DNA of 64,000 nt from Qipengyuania huizhouensis (GCF_019711635.1 NZ_JAIGNT010000002.1:186001-250000), one strand, 5' to 3'; shown: positions 53,638-63,167, numbered from the stretch's first letter. Numbers and translations: made by a program. The notes: generated from the letters alone by a model not told the origin.

Positions 53638-55101
53638 ATGCGCTGCCCCATTCCGGTCCTGCTGATCTTCGCCCTGCTGGGCGCCTGCAGCGCCGGCGCG
53701 GATGACGGCGAGGTCGACGTGGCCTATATCGGTACTACCGCATCGCTGTTTTCCTCCGATCGGGAACTGAACGCCGGGGCGCAGTTGATGCGTTCCGCCC
53801 AGCGGCAGGGCCTCGTGCGCCTGAACGCACAGGGCGAAGTGGTCCCCGGACTGGCCGAACGCTGGATCGTGACCGACGACGGGGAAAGCTACATCTTCCG
53901 AATCAGGGAATTCGATCTGCCGGATGGAACGCGCCTGACGGCGCAGGCCGTGGCGGACAGCCTCGACCGCACGATCGACCGGCTCGATGGCACCAGCCTC
54001 GGTTTCGATCTGGAAAAGGTGCTCGATGTGCGCGCAATGACGGGGCGGGTCATCGAGATACGTCTGCGCAGCCCGATGCCGGGCTTTCTCAGCCTGCTCG
54101 CCCAGCCCGAACTGGGTATTGCCCTGCGCAATACCGATGCGGGGCCGATGGTGGCGAATCTCGAAAACGGCGCGGCCGTGCTTCAGGCCTTGCCCCCAGA
54201 ACAGCGGGGCTTGTCCCCGCAGGACGACTGGGAAGACCAGGTCAGGACGGTGCGCATCAGCCCCCTTGCGCCGCAAGCGGCGGCTCGCGCCTTCGCACAG
54301 GGACAGGTCGACATTCTCCTTGGCGGACGGCTGGAGACCTTGCCACTGGCCATTACCGGGGCCCTGTCGCGCGGCACGGTACGGGTGGATCCGGCAATCG
54401 GACTCTACGGGCTGGATGTGGTGCGGCCCGAGGGTTTTCTCGCTTCACCGACTAACCGCGAAGCGCTGGCGCTGGCGATAGATCGGCCCGCACTTGTGCA
54501 GCAGTTCAATCTTGCCGGCTGGACCGGATCGAGCCGGATCGTGGCCGATGGCCTGCCGGGCGATGATGGTACGGTGGGCGAACGCTGGCAGGGTCTTTCG
54601 CTGGAACAGCGGCGTGCACGCGCTTCCTCGATCGTGCAGCAATGGAAAAATGGGGCCGGTAGCGATGTCATGCTTGCCATCGCACTGCCGCCCGGTCCCG
54701 GCTCCGACTTTCTCTTTTCCGCCCTTGCACGAGATTTCTCGGCGATTGGGGTCGATCTGGAAAGGGTTCAAAGCGCAGAGTATGCCGACCTAACCCTGCG
54801 CGATACGGTCGCGCGTTATCCCGGCGCGCGCTGGTTCCTGAACCAGTTCAATTGCGAGGTTTCGGCACCAGTCTGTTCGGCGGACGTGGATTTCCTCGTC
54901 CAGCTTTCGGTCGACGCGGCGAACCCGGCGGAAGAAGCGTCGTACCTTTCCGAAGCGGAACAGACGCTCACCGCGACCAATCTCTACGTCCCCCTGGGCG
55001 CGCCTATCCGCTGGTCGCAGGTGCGGGCGGGGGTGGAAGGATTTTCGGAAAACAGCTGGGCTTTCCATCCCTTGTTCCCATTGAGCCGCGCCCCCATCTA
55101 G
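53638..55101 (+). CDS. Orphan family-5 ABC-type solute-binding lipoprotein
   Basis: 487 residues. Lipobox ALLGAC (Cys at 17) and an SBP_bac_5 fold: GLAERWIVTDDGESYIFRIREFDLPDGTRLTAQAVADSL near the N-terminus, NREALALAIDRPALVQQ in the middle and the PLGAPIRWSQVRAGVEGF region at the end. Such proteins bind peptides or similar ligands. No permease or ATPase gene is nearby. The coding frame is intact. Confidence 0.85.
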   Translation: MRCPIPVLLIFALLGACSAGADDGEVDVAYIGTTASLFSSDRELNAGAQLMRSAQRQGLVRLNAQGEVVPGLAERWIVTDDGESYIFRIREFDLPDGTRLTAQAVADSLDRTIDRLDGTSLGFDLEKVLDVRAMTGRVIEIRLRSPMPGFLSLLAQPELGIALRNTDAGPMVANLENGAAVLQALPPEQRGLSPQDDWEDQVRTVRISPLAPQAAARAFAQGQVDILLGGRLETLPLAITGALSRGTVRVDPAIGLYGLDVVRPEGFLASPTNREALALAIDRPALVQQFNLAGWTGSSRIVADGLPGDDGTVGERWQGLSLEQRRARASSIVQQWKNGAGSDVMLAIALPPGPGSDFLFSALARDFSAIGVDLERVQSAEYADLTLRDTVARYPGARWFLNQFNCEVSAPVCSADVDFLVQLSVDAANPAEEASYLSEAEQTLTATNLYVPLGAPIRWSQVRAGVEGFSENSWAFHPLFPLSRAPI

Positions 55102-55106
55102 GCTCG

Positions 55107-55580
55107 ATGGAAGACAATCGCCTTACGCCGATCGAGCCTGAGAATGCCTCTGGGAATACGGGATTCGGTTCGCAAGGCACCACGGGACCGCTGCGTTTTG
55201 ACTTTCCGACCGGCAGCGATCCTCAGTCGATCCGTCGCCGGGTCGAAGCGATGGAGATGATCCTTGAGCGCAGCCTGGTCTTGCCGGGCACGAACTACCG
55301 GATCGGTCTCGATACCATCGTGGGTCTTGTGCCCGTGATTGGCGATCTGATTACGGCCGCTATGGGTAGTTACATCGTCTGGGAAGCGCGCAATCTCGGC
55401 CTGCCGAAATGGAAGCTGTGGCACATGATGGGTCGCATCGGTTTCGATACGGCGGTGGGCGCGGTACCTCTGGTGGGGGATGCGTTCGACCTCGTTTACC
55501 GGTCGAACAGCAGGAACCTGAAGACGATCAGGAAACATCTCGACAGGCATCACCCCGAAACGAAGGTCATCGACCAGTAG
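55107..55580 (+). CDS. DUF4112 membrane protein
   Basis: 157 residues. A disordered N-terminus (about 1-40), then RRVEAMEMILERSLVLPGTNYRIGLDTIVGLVPVIGDLITAAM and GRIGFDTAVGAVPLVGDAFDLVYRSNSRN: the two Gly-Pro-rich hydrophobic repeats of DUF4112. Function unknown. It starts 5 bases after the solute-binding protein stop. Confidence 0.87.
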   Translation: MEDNRLTPIEPENASGNTGFGSQGTTGPLRFDFPTGSDPQSIRRRVEAMEMILERSLVLPGTNYRIGLDTIVGLVPVIGDLITAAMGSYIVWEARNLGLPKWKLWHMMGRIGFDTAVGAVPLVGDAFDLVYRSNSRNLKTIRKHLDRHHPETKVIDQ

Positions 55581-55616
55581 TTTGCGCGGCGCGTAATGCG
55601 CGCTAGGGCGGCGGGC

Positions 55617-56408
55617 ATGGCTTCCGACGTTACCTATTCGAGCTATCTCGATCTCGACCGAATCCTGTCCGCCCAGCATCCGGCCAGCGATGCGCATGAC
55701 GAGATGCTGTTCATCATCGTCCATCAGGCCAGTGAGCTGTGGCTCAAGCTGTGCCTGCACGAACTGGAGGAAGCCCGGACCTGCATCCAGCAGGACCGGC
55801 TGCGCCCCGCCTTCAAGATGCTCGCCCGCGTGGCGCGTGCGCAGGGGCAGCTGATCCAGAGCTGGGACGTGCTCAGCACCATGACCCCGCATGATTATTC
55901 GACCATCCGCCCCTTCCTCGGCGGATCGAGCGGGTTTCAGAGCGCGCAATACCGGATGATGGAATTTCTCCTCGGCGGGCGTAATCCGGACATGATCACC
56001 ATGCACGAAGCGACGCCCGAAGTGGCCAAGGAGCTGCGTGAGGAACTCACCCGCAAGAGCATTTATGCCGAGGCTATCGCACTGCTGGCGCGGCGCGGGC
56101 TCGATATTCCGGCAGAGGTGCTCGCTCGCGACCATGGCAGCCCTTGGGAGCATTCGTCCGCGGTGGAGGCCGCCTGGGCTGAAATCTATCGCGATCCGAA
56201 AGAATATTGGGACCTCTACGAACTCGCCGAAAAGCTGGTCGATCTCGAATACCATTTCCAGCGCTGGCGGTTCGGCCATCTCAAGACGGTCGAGCGGATC
56301 ATCGGTTTCAAGAAGGGCACCGGTGGAACTCCTGGCGTTCCGTATCTCGCGGGCGTGCTTAAGGCTGCCTTCTTCCCGGAACTTCTCAGCGTGAGGACGG
56401 CCCTGTGA
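55617..56408 (+). CDS. kynA: Tryptophan 2,3-dioxygenase
   Basis: A heme enzyme opening the indole ring of tryptophan to N-formylkynurenine. The 263 residues show TYSSYLDLDRILSAQHP, HDEMLFIIVHQASELWLKL, FLGGSSGFQSAQYRMMEFLLG and the heme-ligand region RFGHLKTVERIIGFKKGTGGTPGVPYL. The ATG at 55617 is preferred over 55596 because the family N-terminus starts there. First gene of kynABU, joined by overlaps. Confidence 0.93.
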   Translation: MASDVTYSSYLDLDRILSAQHPASDAHDEMLFIIVHQASELWLKLCLHELEEARTCIQQDRLRPAFKMLARVARAQGQLIQSWDVLSTMTPHDYSTIRPFLGGSSGFQSAQYRMMEFLLGGRNPDMITMHEATPEVAKELREELTRKSIYAEAIALLARRGLDIPAEVLARDHGSPWEHSSAVEAAWAEIYRDPKEYWDLYELAEKLVDLEYHFQRWRFGHLKTVERIIGFKKGTGGTPGVPYLAGVLKAAFFPELLSVRTAL

Positions 56409-57046
56409 GCAGCTGGAAGAGCAAGCGCCGTATCTGGGATATCAGCCAGGTCCTCCGTCCGGGCCTGCCCGTCTGGCCGGGTGATACCGCCTTCGCTTTC
56501 GAGCGCACATGGCGGATGGACGAAGGCTCGCCAGTCAATGTCGGCAAGATGACCATGAGCACGCATTCGGGCACCCATGCCGATGCGCCGCTGCATTATG
56601 CCGAAGACGGGCTCGACGCAGCGAGCATGGAGCTCGACCCCTATATCGGCACCTGCCTCGTGGTCGATGCGCGCGGCGTGAACGGCGAAGTCGACGTGGC
56701 CGATCTGCCGCATATCGACAGCGTGGACCGCGTGCTGTTCCGAACCTGGGACGCGTTCCCACATGACGAATGGCGCAGCGACTGGCTCCCGATCGCCGCC
56801 GAAACGGTCGAATGGCTCGCGCTGCAGGGCGTCAAGCTGATCGGCACCGATGCGCCCAGCGTCGATCCGCAGGAGAGCAAGACGATGGACGCGCATCACG
56901 CGGTGCTGAAACACGATATGCGCATTCTCGAAGGGCTGGTGCTCGATGACGTGCCGGAAGGGCGTTACGAACTGATCGCCCCGCCGCTCAAGGTTGGCGG
57001 CGGCGATGCCGGGCTGTGCCGTGCGATCCTGCGGGAGCTTGCGTGA
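56405..57046 (+). CDS. kynB: Kynurenine formamidase
   Basis: 213 residues of the cyclase/KynB family. It hydrolyses N-formylkynurenine to kynurenine. Metal-binding histidines are in STHSGTHADAPLHY (near residues 56-69), plus DAPSVDPQESK and the C-terminal HHAVLKHDMRILEGL. The GTG start overlaps kynA (GTGA). Confidence 0.94.
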   Translation: MSSWKSKRRIWDISQVLRPGLPVWPGDTAFAFERTWRMDEGSPVNVGKMTMSTHSGTHADAPLHYAEDGLDAASMELDPYIGTCLVVDARGVNGEVDVADLPHIDSVDRVLFRTWDAFPHDEWRSDWLPIAAETVEWLALQGVKLIGTDAPSVDPQESKTMDAHHAVLKHDMRILEGLVLDDVPEGRYELIAPPLKVGGGDAGLCRAILRELA

Positions 57047-58263
57047 TGCTCGACCGGGCAAGAGTCCTTGATGCGGGCGATCCCTTGGCGGACTATCGCG
57101 AACGCTTCCTCGTGCCAGAAGGCGTGATCTACCTCGATGGCAATTCGCTGGGCTGCCTGCCCAAGGCCACGCCAGCACGGATCGAACAGGTGGTGCGCGA
57201 AGAGTGGGGGCAGGACCTCATCCGCAGCTGGAACAGCGCCGGCTGGATCGACATGCCCGTCCGCGTCGGGGCCAAGATCGCCCCGCTGATCGGCGCGCAG
57301 CCGCACGAAGTGATCGCCTGCGATTCGACCAGCGTGAACCTGTTCAAGCTGATTTCCGCCGCGCTGGCGATGAGGCCGGATCGCAAGGTCGTTCTCAGCG
57401 AACCCGGCAATTTCCCGACCGATCTCTACATGATCGACGGGCTGGAAAAGCAGGGCCTTGCGACACGGCGACTGGCCGAGCGGGGCAAGCTGGTCGAAGC
57501 ACTGGGTGACGACGTAGCCCTGCTGCTGCTCACCCACACGCATTACAAGACCGGCGAACTGTTCGACATGGCGGAACTGACCCTCGCCGCACATGACGCA
57601 GGCGCGCTGGTGCTGTGGGACCTGTCCCATTCGGGCGGCGCGCTGCCGGTGGACCTGAACGGGTGTGGAGCCGACTTTGCCGTCGGCTGCGGCTACAAGT
57701 ATTTGGGTGGCGGCCCCGGCGCGCCGGCCTATGCTTTCGTCGCCGAACGGCATCTGGAAGCCGCGCAGCAACCGCTGACCGGCTGGATGGGCCACGCCGC
57801 CCCCTTCGCCTTCAGCGACGATTACGCCCCTGCACCGGGCGTCGAGAAACTGCTCTGCGGCACGCCCCCGATCCTCGGCCTCGCCGCGCTGGAAGTGGGC
57901 GTCGACCTCATCGCCGAAATCGGTGTCGAACGGCTTTATGCGAAATCGCAGAAACTGTCCGAGTTCTTCCGCCAGTGCCTCGCCGAACAGGGCATCATAC
58001 TAGACCTCGTCAGCCCGATCGATCCCGCCCAGCGCGGGAGCCAGCTTTCCTTCCGTGCGTCCGCGGCCTACGCCATCTGCCAGGCGCTGATCGCTCGCGG
58101 CGTCATTGGCGACTTCCGCGATCCCGATATCCTCCGCTTCGGCTTTGCCCCGGCCTATCTACGCTTCGAGGATATGACCGAAGCCGCGCGGCATCTGGCA
58201 GAAGTGCTCGAAACCGGCGAATGGCAGCGCGACGAATTTCGCGAGCGGGCAGCGGTTACCTGA
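57046..58263 (+). CDS. kynU: Kynureninase
   Basis: A PLP enzyme splitting kynurenine to anthranilate and alanine. The 405 residues have IYLDGNSLGCLPK, LSEPGNFPTDLYM, WDLSHSGGALP and the PLP lysine in GCGYKYLGGGPGAPA. The ATG at 57046 overlaps the kynB stop by one base; a GTG one codon earlier is an alternative. With kynA and kynB the pathway gives anthranilate; kynurenine 3-monooxygenase is not in the window. Confidence 0.94.
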   Translation: MLDRARVLDAGDPLADYRERFLVPEGVIYLDGNSLGCLPKATPARIEQVVREEWGQDLIRSWNSAGWIDMPVRVGAKIAPLIGAQPHEVIACDSTSVNLFKLISAALAMRPDRKVVLSEPGNFPTDLYMIDGLEKQGLATRRLAERGKLVEALGDDVALLLLTHTHYKTGELFDMAELTLAAHDAGALVLWDLSHSGGALPVDLNGCGADFAVGCGYKYLGGGPGAPAYAFVAERHLEAAQQPLTGWMGHAAPFAFSDDYAPAPGVEKLLCGTPPILGLAALEVGVDLIAEIGVERLYAKSQKLSEFFRQCLAEQGIILDLVSPIDPAQRGSQLSFRASAAYAICQALIARGVIGDFRDPDILRFGFAPAYLRFEDMTEAARHLAEVLETGEWQRDEFRERAAVT

Positions 58264-58331
58264 TAACTAAAATGGGGTGGATTTGCGACCGTCGGCTGTT
58301 AGCCAAGGAAACCTCAAAAGCGGTCACCATA

Positions 58332-58766
58332 TTAGACCGACCAAGTGGAGACGCAGCCCTGTCGGACCCACTTGTTCTCTATCCTCGAAAAATAGCAAAC
58401 ACCGCCGCTACCGAGCAATTCACCACCGAGCCAGCCTCCGGAAATAGCTGCTTGTCTGGCGTCCGATGAGATCCAGAATTTGTCGAAAGGAATGTCATTG
58501 GAGTGATGAAGCGTGACCCGGCCGCCTGGGCATCGAACTCGGGCTGGTAGCGCCTTAAATTTCTCATCGCCGGAAATGGCGTTTAGGTCAGCCATTCTTT
58601 TGGGGTCTTCTTCCCAGGAGACAGTCCCGAACGGCTGCCATTCAACATCAGCGGTCATTTCACAGATCGCTTCAATTTCTATCGGTGACAAAGCCAGAGA
58701 TGACGGAGCGGTTGCGCATCCCGATAATAGCCCGACGCCGGCAAAACAGAGCAACCGTAAAATCAC
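58332..58766 (-). CDS. Hypothetical lipoprotein
   Basis: 144 residues with lipobox LLSGC (Cys at 17) and a mature part with five cysteines, including MTADVEWQPFGTVSW and WLGGELLGSGGVCYFSR. Not recognised. Its base composition is visibly less GC-rich than kynU, and it is separated from neighbours on both sides, so it may be acquired. No strong ribosome-binding site. Confidence 0.6.
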   Translation of the reverse strand: MILRLLCFAGVGLLSGCATAPSSLALSPIEIEAICEMTADVEWQPFGTVSWEEDPKRMADLNAISGDEKFKALPARVRCPGGRVTLHHSNDIPFDKFWISSDARQAAISGGWLGGELLGSGGVCYFSRIENKWVRQGCVSTWSV

Positions 58767-59002
58767 AGTCCGCTTTTATGCAGTTTGCGAGGCATTGGAA
58801 TGTCCTGAATGGCGTCGTTAGCAGACTTCCCGCACGTGCTGTCCTACATCCCGCAATTTATGCCATCGCGGCATGATGCGTTGCCAGCTTCCCCTTCACA
58901 AACACCGTAGAAAACGGGCTACCGCTCCCTCCAGCTTTTTAGCTCTTGGACAGTGTAACAGGTGGTCCATGTCTCAGCGTCACACTCGCGACGCTGAACG
59001 AA

Positions 59003-59647
59003 TCACGCTTCCAGTTCGATGTCCCAATAGAGCCAGTCGCGCCAGGTTTCGTGGAGGTAGTTCGGCGGGAACTGCTTGCCGTGCTGCTGCAACTGCCAAT
59101 GCGTCGGGCGGATCGGTTCGGCATAGAGCTGCATCCCGGCCTGCTTCGGTGTGCGGCCGCCCTTCTTCATGTTGCAGGGCGCGCAGGCGGTGGCGATGTT
59201 TTCCCATGTCGTCTTGCCGCCCAGTCGGCGGGGGACGACATGGTCGAAGGTGAGATTGTGCTGGTCGCCGCAGAACTGGCAGGAAAACCGGTCGCGCAGG
59301 AAGACGTTGAAGCGCGTGAAGGCCGGAAATTCGGACGGCTTCACATATTGCTTCAGGGCGATCACGCTGGGGATCTTCATGTCGAGATTAGGCGAATGGA
59401 CCTCGCGGTCATAGGTCTCGATCACGTCGACCCGGTCGAGGAAGATCGCCTTGATCGCCGTCTGCCAGGGCCACAGGCTGAGCGGGTAATAGGACAGCGG
59501 CGTATAGTCCGCGTTGAGCACCAGGCTAGGGCACGATTGCAGATTGCGCGTCGGATCCTCGGCGCTACTTCGGAACCTGGCGGCCCGTTCCAGCAGTTCG
59601 GCCCTGAACACTTTGGCGTTCTCCCCGATCTCTTGGGTTTGATACAT
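59003..59647 (-). CDS. HNH endonuclease
   Basis: 214 residues. The central HNH/zinc region is FSCQFCGDQHNLTFDHVVPRRLGGKTTWENIATACAPCNMKKG, with two CxxC pairs; the flanks VLNADYTPLSYYPLSLWPWQ and FPPNYLHETWRDWLYWDIELEA are those of a conserved alphaproteobacterial chromosomal HNH protein. Function undetermined. The ATG at 59647 gives the conserved N-terminus. Divergent from gluQ. Confidence 0.9.
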   Translation of the reverse strand: MYQTQEIGENAKVFRAELLERAARFRSSAEDPTRNLQSCPSLVLNADYTPLSYYPLSLWPWQTAIKAIFLDRVDVIETYDREVHSPNLDMKIPSVIALKQYVKPSEFPAFTRFNVFLRDRFSCQFCGDQHNLTFDHVVPRRLGGKTTWENIATACAPCNMKKGGRTPKQAGMQLYAEPIRPTHWQLQQHGKQFPPNYLHETWRDWLYWDIELEA

Positions 59648-59740
59648 CCACTTGCACGGGAAAGCGTCAAGTGTGTTACGCACTGGCTTTCCACAGACTT
59701 GTCCCGTGCATATCCACATGGGCCGCGATAGGAAGCACGC

Positions 59741-60571
59741 ATGGTGGTTACCCGTTTCGCGCCGAGTCCCAACGGATCGTTGCATCTCGGTCACGCCTTT
59801 TCGGCGATTACGGCGCACGATATCGCGAAAGAGCGGGGCGGGCGCTTCCTTCTGCGGATAGAGGATATCGACGGCGAACGCTCGCTGCCCGAAAAGGCAG
59901 AGGAATTTCGTGCGGATCTAGCCTGGCTGGGTCTCGAATGGGAGGAGGTGCCTGAACAATCGACCCGGCTGGCGAATTACGAGGAGGCGGCGCAATACCT
60001 GCTGCACGAAGGCCTGCTCTATCCCTGCACCTGCACGCGCAAGGATATCGCTGCGCTGGGACCGCGCATGGGCCCGGAAGGCGTGGTCTATCCCGGCACC
60101 TGCAAGGGACAGGCACTCGATCCGGACAAGCCGGCGGCGCTGAGACTCGATGTCGACCGCGCGATGACGACATTGGGTGAGCTGTTCTGGGAAGACGAGG
60201 TGGACGGCACGCAGATCGCCGATCCGCGGCCCTTCGGCGATGTCGTGCTGGTCAGGAAGGATGCGCCGGCGAGCTACCATCTCGCCGCGACGCTCGACGA
60301 TGCCGCCGACGGGGTGACGCTGGTCACGCGCGGGCAGGACCTGTTTTCCTCCACGCATATCCACCGTGTATTGCAGGAACTGCTCGGCCTGCCGGTGCCG
60401 ACATGGCACCATCACCCGGTTCTGCTGGACGAGGAAGGCGAGAAGCTGGCCAAGCGGCGCGGCTCGCCCAGCCTGGCCGACCGCCGCGCAGCGGGCGAAG
60501 ACGGGCGCGCGCTCGCCCGCCAGCTTCGGAAGGGGGAATTCCCCGCTGGTATTACGCTGGCGAGCGCCTAA
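59741..60571 (+). CDS. gluQ: Glutamyl-Q tRNA(Asp) synthetase
   Basis: 276 residues. Attaches glutamate to queuosine in tRNA-Asp. It resembles the catalytic half of GluRS: RFAPSPNGSLHLGHAFSA (HIGH), FLLRIEDIDGER, the zinc-type CTCTRKD, TRGQDLFSSTHIHRVLQ and KLAKRRGS (KMSKS-like). It lacks the anticodon domain, as expected. It starts 93 bases from the HNH gene start. Confidence 0.92.
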   Translation: MVVTRFAPSPNGSLHLGHAFSAITAHDIAKERGGRFLLRIEDIDGERSLPEKAEEFRADLAWLGLEWEEVPEQSTRLANYEEAAQYLLHEGLLYPCTCTRKDIAALGPRMGPEGVVYPGTCKGQALDPDKPAALRLDVDRAMTTLGELFWEDEVDGTQIADPRPFGDVVLVRKDAPASYHLAATLDDAADGVTLVTRGQDLFSSTHIHRVLQELLGLPVPTWHHHPVLLDEEGEKLAKRRGSPSLADRRAAGEDGRALARQLRKGEFPAGITLASA

Positions 60572-60580
60572 GTAGGGGGC

Positions 60581-60811
60581 ATGAACACAGTCCTCGTCAT
60601 TGTCCTGCTCCTGGCCATGATCATGGTCGTCATCTCGCTCGTGCGGGGAGTGGTCGCTTTCCTGCAAAGCACCAAGATCGATCTGCAAAGCGGCGAGCAG
60701 GTCGACGCCACACAGATGCAGCTGAAGCAGAACAAGGCGATGATGGCACGCGTGAAATGGCAGGCAGTGGCGATCGTGATCATCGCGGTCATCCTCGCAA
60801 CCGCCAGCTGA
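60581..60811 (+). CDS. HIG1-domain twin-helix membrane protein
   Basis: 76 residues: two hydrophobic helices (VLVIVLLLAMIMVVISLVRGVV and WQAVAIVIIAVILATA) joined by a polar loop with QLKQNKAMMARVKWQA, the HIG1 pattern. Related proteins bind cytochrome oxidase or respiratory supercomplexes in mitochondria and alphaproteobacteria. It follows gluQ by 9 bases and precedes the adenosyltransferase by 13. Confidence 0.88.
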   Translation: MNTVLVIVLLLAMIMVVISLVRGVVAFLQSTKIDLQSGEQVDATQMQLKQNKAMMARVKWQAVAIVIIAVILATAS

Positions 60812-60824
60812 TCCGCCGCCGCCA

Positions 60825-61403
60825 GTGGTCAAGCTCAACAAGATCTACACCCGTACCGGGGATGACGGCACCACGGGTCTCGTCGATGGTTCGCGCCTGC
60901 CCAAGCATGCCGCGCGCATGGAAGCGATTGGCGCGGTGGACGAGGCGAACTCCGCGCTCGGTCTCGCTGCCGTGGCGCTGGCCCCCAGCGAGCATGGCGA
61001 GGCGCTCAATCGCATCCAGAACGACCTGTTTGATCTTGGCGCCGACCTTGCCACACCGGCCGGGGAGGGTGACGATTTCAGCCCGTCCGAAATGGTGCTG
61101 CGGATCGTATCGGCGCAGGTCGAATGGCTGGAGAAGGGTATCGATGCCCTCAACGCGAATCTCGAGCCGCTGACCAGCTTCGTGCTGCCGGGCGGGACCG
61201 AGCAGGCCGCGCGCCTCCATGTCGCACGCGCAGCGGCGCGCCGCGCCGAGCGTGCGATGACGTCCATGGCGGCTACCGAGCCGACCAATCCGCAGGCGCT
61301 TGCCTATATCAACCGCCTGTCGGATTACCTCTTCGTGCTTGCCCGCGTCGCGAACGACGGCGGTAGGGACGACGTGAAATGGATTCCGGGCGCTAATCGC
61401 TAG
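60825..61403 (+). CDS. Cob(I)alamin adenosyltransferase, PduO type
   Basis: 192 residues. Makes adenosylcobalamin, the cofactor of methylmalonyl-CoA mutase. N-terminal IYTRTGDDGTTGLVDGSRLPK (ATP loop), EAIGAVDEANSALGLA, FVLPGGTEQAARLHVARAAARRAER and YINRLSDYLFVLAR are all typical. Start is GTG. It is followed by the 3-hydroxyacyl-CoA dehydrogenase gene. Confidence 0.94.
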   Translation: MVKLNKIYTRTGDDGTTGLVDGSRLPKHAARMEAIGAVDEANSALGLAAVALAPSEHGEALNRIQNDLFDLGADLATPAGEGDDFSPSEMVLRIVSAQVEWLEKGIDALNANLEPLTSFVLPGGTEQAARLHVARAAARRAERAMTSMAATEPTNPQALAYINRLSDYLFVLARVANDGGRDDVKWIPGANR

Positions 61404-61463
61404 CCAAGGCTCCTCTCCCTCGTTAGACCGCGCGTTTTGCTGCAGGTGCGAAGGGATTTTTCG

Positions 61464-62336
61464 ATGAGCAAGACGATCGCCATTATCGGCGCTGGCCAGA
61501 TGGGTTCGGGCATCGCCCAGACCATCGCCCAGAACGGCATGGATGTGCTGCTCGCCGACGTCAGTCTCGAACTGGCCGAACAGGCTGTCGGTAAGATCGA
61601 CAAGGCGTTCGGCAAGCTGGTCGGACGCGGCAAAATCGAGATCGCCGAAGCGGACGCCGCGATGAAGCGCCTCACCCCGGTCGGCGACTACAACCGGATG
61701 GGCGAGGCCGAATTCATCATCGAGGCGGCGACCGAGAAGGAAGAGATCAAGAAGGCGATCTTCGAGAAGGCGGGCGAGAAGCTGGGCGCCGATGCCATCA
61801 TGGCCTCGAACACCAGTTCGATCCCGATCACCCGCATGGCAAACTATGCGCCCGATCCGGCCCGCTTCATCGGGCTGCACTTCTTCAATCCCGTGCCCGT
61901 CATGGGCCTGATCGAAGTGATCCCCGGTCTTGCCACCTCGGAAACCACGACTGCCCGTACCCGGGCTTTCGCCGAGGCGCTCGGTAAGGAAGTGGTGCTG
62001 AGCCAGGACGAACCTGGGTTTGTGGTCAACCGTATCCTTCTGCCCATGATCAACGAAGCCGTCTTCGTGCTCGGCCAGTCGACCGCCGGCATCGAGGATA
62101 TCGACAAGGGGTGTCGTCTCGGCCTGAACCACCCAATGGGGCCGCTGCAACTGGCCGATTTCGTGGGACTGGATACCTGCCTCGACATCCTGATGGTGCT
62201 CTACAAGACTACGCGGGACACCAAATATCGGCCCGCGCCGCTGCTGGTGAAATATGTCGAGGCCGGCTGGCTGGGGCGCAAGACCGGGCGCGGGTTCTAC
62301 GATTATTCGGGCGAGGAGCCGGTTCCTACCAGATAG
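61464..62336 (+). CDS. 3-hydroxybutyryl-CoA dehydrogenase
   Basis: 290 residues. NAD-dependent oxidation or reduction of 3-hydroxyacyl-CoA: Rossmann [16 protein letters not shown], catalytic region [48 protein letters not shown]. The ATG at 61464 fits the family start (AAGGGA upstream). Its placement beside the B12 adenosyltransferase suggests short-chain acyl-CoA or PHB metabolism. Confidence 0.94.
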   Translation: MSKTIAIIGAGQMGSGIAQTIAQNGMDVLLADVSLELAEQAVGKIDKAFGKLVGRGKIEIAEADAAMKRLTPVGDYNRMGEAEFIIEAATEKEEIKKAIFEKAGEKLGADAIMASNTSSIPITRMANYAPDPARFIGLHFFNPVPVMGLIEVIPGLATSETTTARTRAFAEALGKEVVLSQDEPGFVVNRILLPMINEAVFVLGQSTAGIEDIDKGCRLGLNHPMGPLQLADFVGLDTCLDILMVLYKTTRDTKYRPAPLLVKYVEAGWLGRKTGRGFYDYSGEEPVPTR

Positions 62337-62396
62337 CGGGCAAGAAGCGGGAACGGGGCGGAAGCGCCGCTCGTTCATTCGAAAAGGAGATTTTCA

Positions 62397-62753
62397 ATGA
62401 ACGACAGCAAGAACACCCCCGTTGGCGAAAGCCAGGAAGCGCGCCAGGCGGGCCTCGCCCCCGAAACACATAACGATGAGCAGGACGATCACCGCAATCA
62501 AGCGCAGGAAGTCGCCGAGCAAGCCCGCGGCGTGACCACCGAAACCCACTCACCGACCGAAAGCGAGAAGAGCGAGAACGTGTCCGGTCTGATGAACGAT
62601 TCGACGCAGGATACGGTCGATCACATGCGCGACATGGAAAGTTCGGGCCGCATCGACATGGGTGCCTATCGCGGCGAGGAAAATCACGATGACAATGTCG
62701 ACAAATACGGCAAGGGCAAAAAGCCCGACGGCCTGCGCGGCGACGGCACCTGA
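62397..62753 (+). CDS. Acidic, intrinsically disordered protein
   Basis: 118 residues, nearly all polar (Glu, Asp, Asn, Gln, Lys, Thr), with no hydrophobic core, repeat or cysteine. Segments such as DNVDKYGKGKKPDGLRGD are typical of hydrophilins. AAAAGGAGATTTTCA is a strong ribosome-binding site, so it is probably well translated. A desiccation or osmotic-stress role is a guess. Confidence 0.72.
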   Translation: MNDSKNTPVGESQEARQAGLAPETHNDEQDDHRNQAQEVAEQARGVTTETHSPTESEKSENVSGLMNDSTQDTVDHMRDMESSGRIDMGAYRGEENHDDNVDKYGKGKKPDGLRGDGT

Positions 62754-63167
62754 TCAATTGTTGTCGAGATTTCCGTCGTTAAGGAGCCACAGCCCGGCGG
62801 TCAGCAATAGTGCTCCGAACGCTACCGAATAGGCGAGCAGGCGGAAATTCGGCTGCTCGATCGGATCGAGCTTATGCGAATCAAGCTTTTTGAGCGTGTG
62901 ATAGGTCCTTCTTTGTGCATTGATCGCTAGCCAGCCTCCGGCAAGGATGAAGATGGTGGCGATCGCCTTGGCCAGCCATGGCGGATCGAATTCCCCGAAC
63001 ACGGCCTTGAATGCGAGGCCGATGCCGATCGCGGCAAAGGCTGTACGCATCCATCCCGCGAAGGTCCGCTCCATCGCCATGATGTTGCGATCTTCGGCCA
63101 GGTCGGTCCGAAGCTCTGCCCACGCCGTGCTTTTGTCTTGATCTTCAGGCGGATCGTCCTGTGCCAT
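62754..63167 (-). CDS. DUF202 (YidH-type) membrane protein
   Basis: 137 residues. The DUF202 signature ERTFAGWMRTAFAAIGIGLAF (near residues 34-54) is followed by two more hydrophobic helices (AIATIFILAGGWLAI and LAYSVAFGALLLTAGLWLL). Function unknown. The start ATG at 63167. It is convergent with the acidic protein gene (adjacent stops). Confidence 0.9.
   Translation of the reverse strand: MAQDDPPEDQDKSTAWAELRTDLAEDRNIMAMERTFAGWMRTAFAAIGIGLAFKAVFGEFDPPWLAKAIATIFILAGGWLAINAQRRTYHTLKKLDSHKLDPIEQPNFRLLAYSVAFGALLLTAGLWLLNDGNLDNN

Noticed and set aside
58767..59002. Possible gene between the lipoprotein and HNH genes
   Set aside because: Only short frames without ribosome-binding sites or protein-like features. 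I see nothing I can support in this 236-base stretch.
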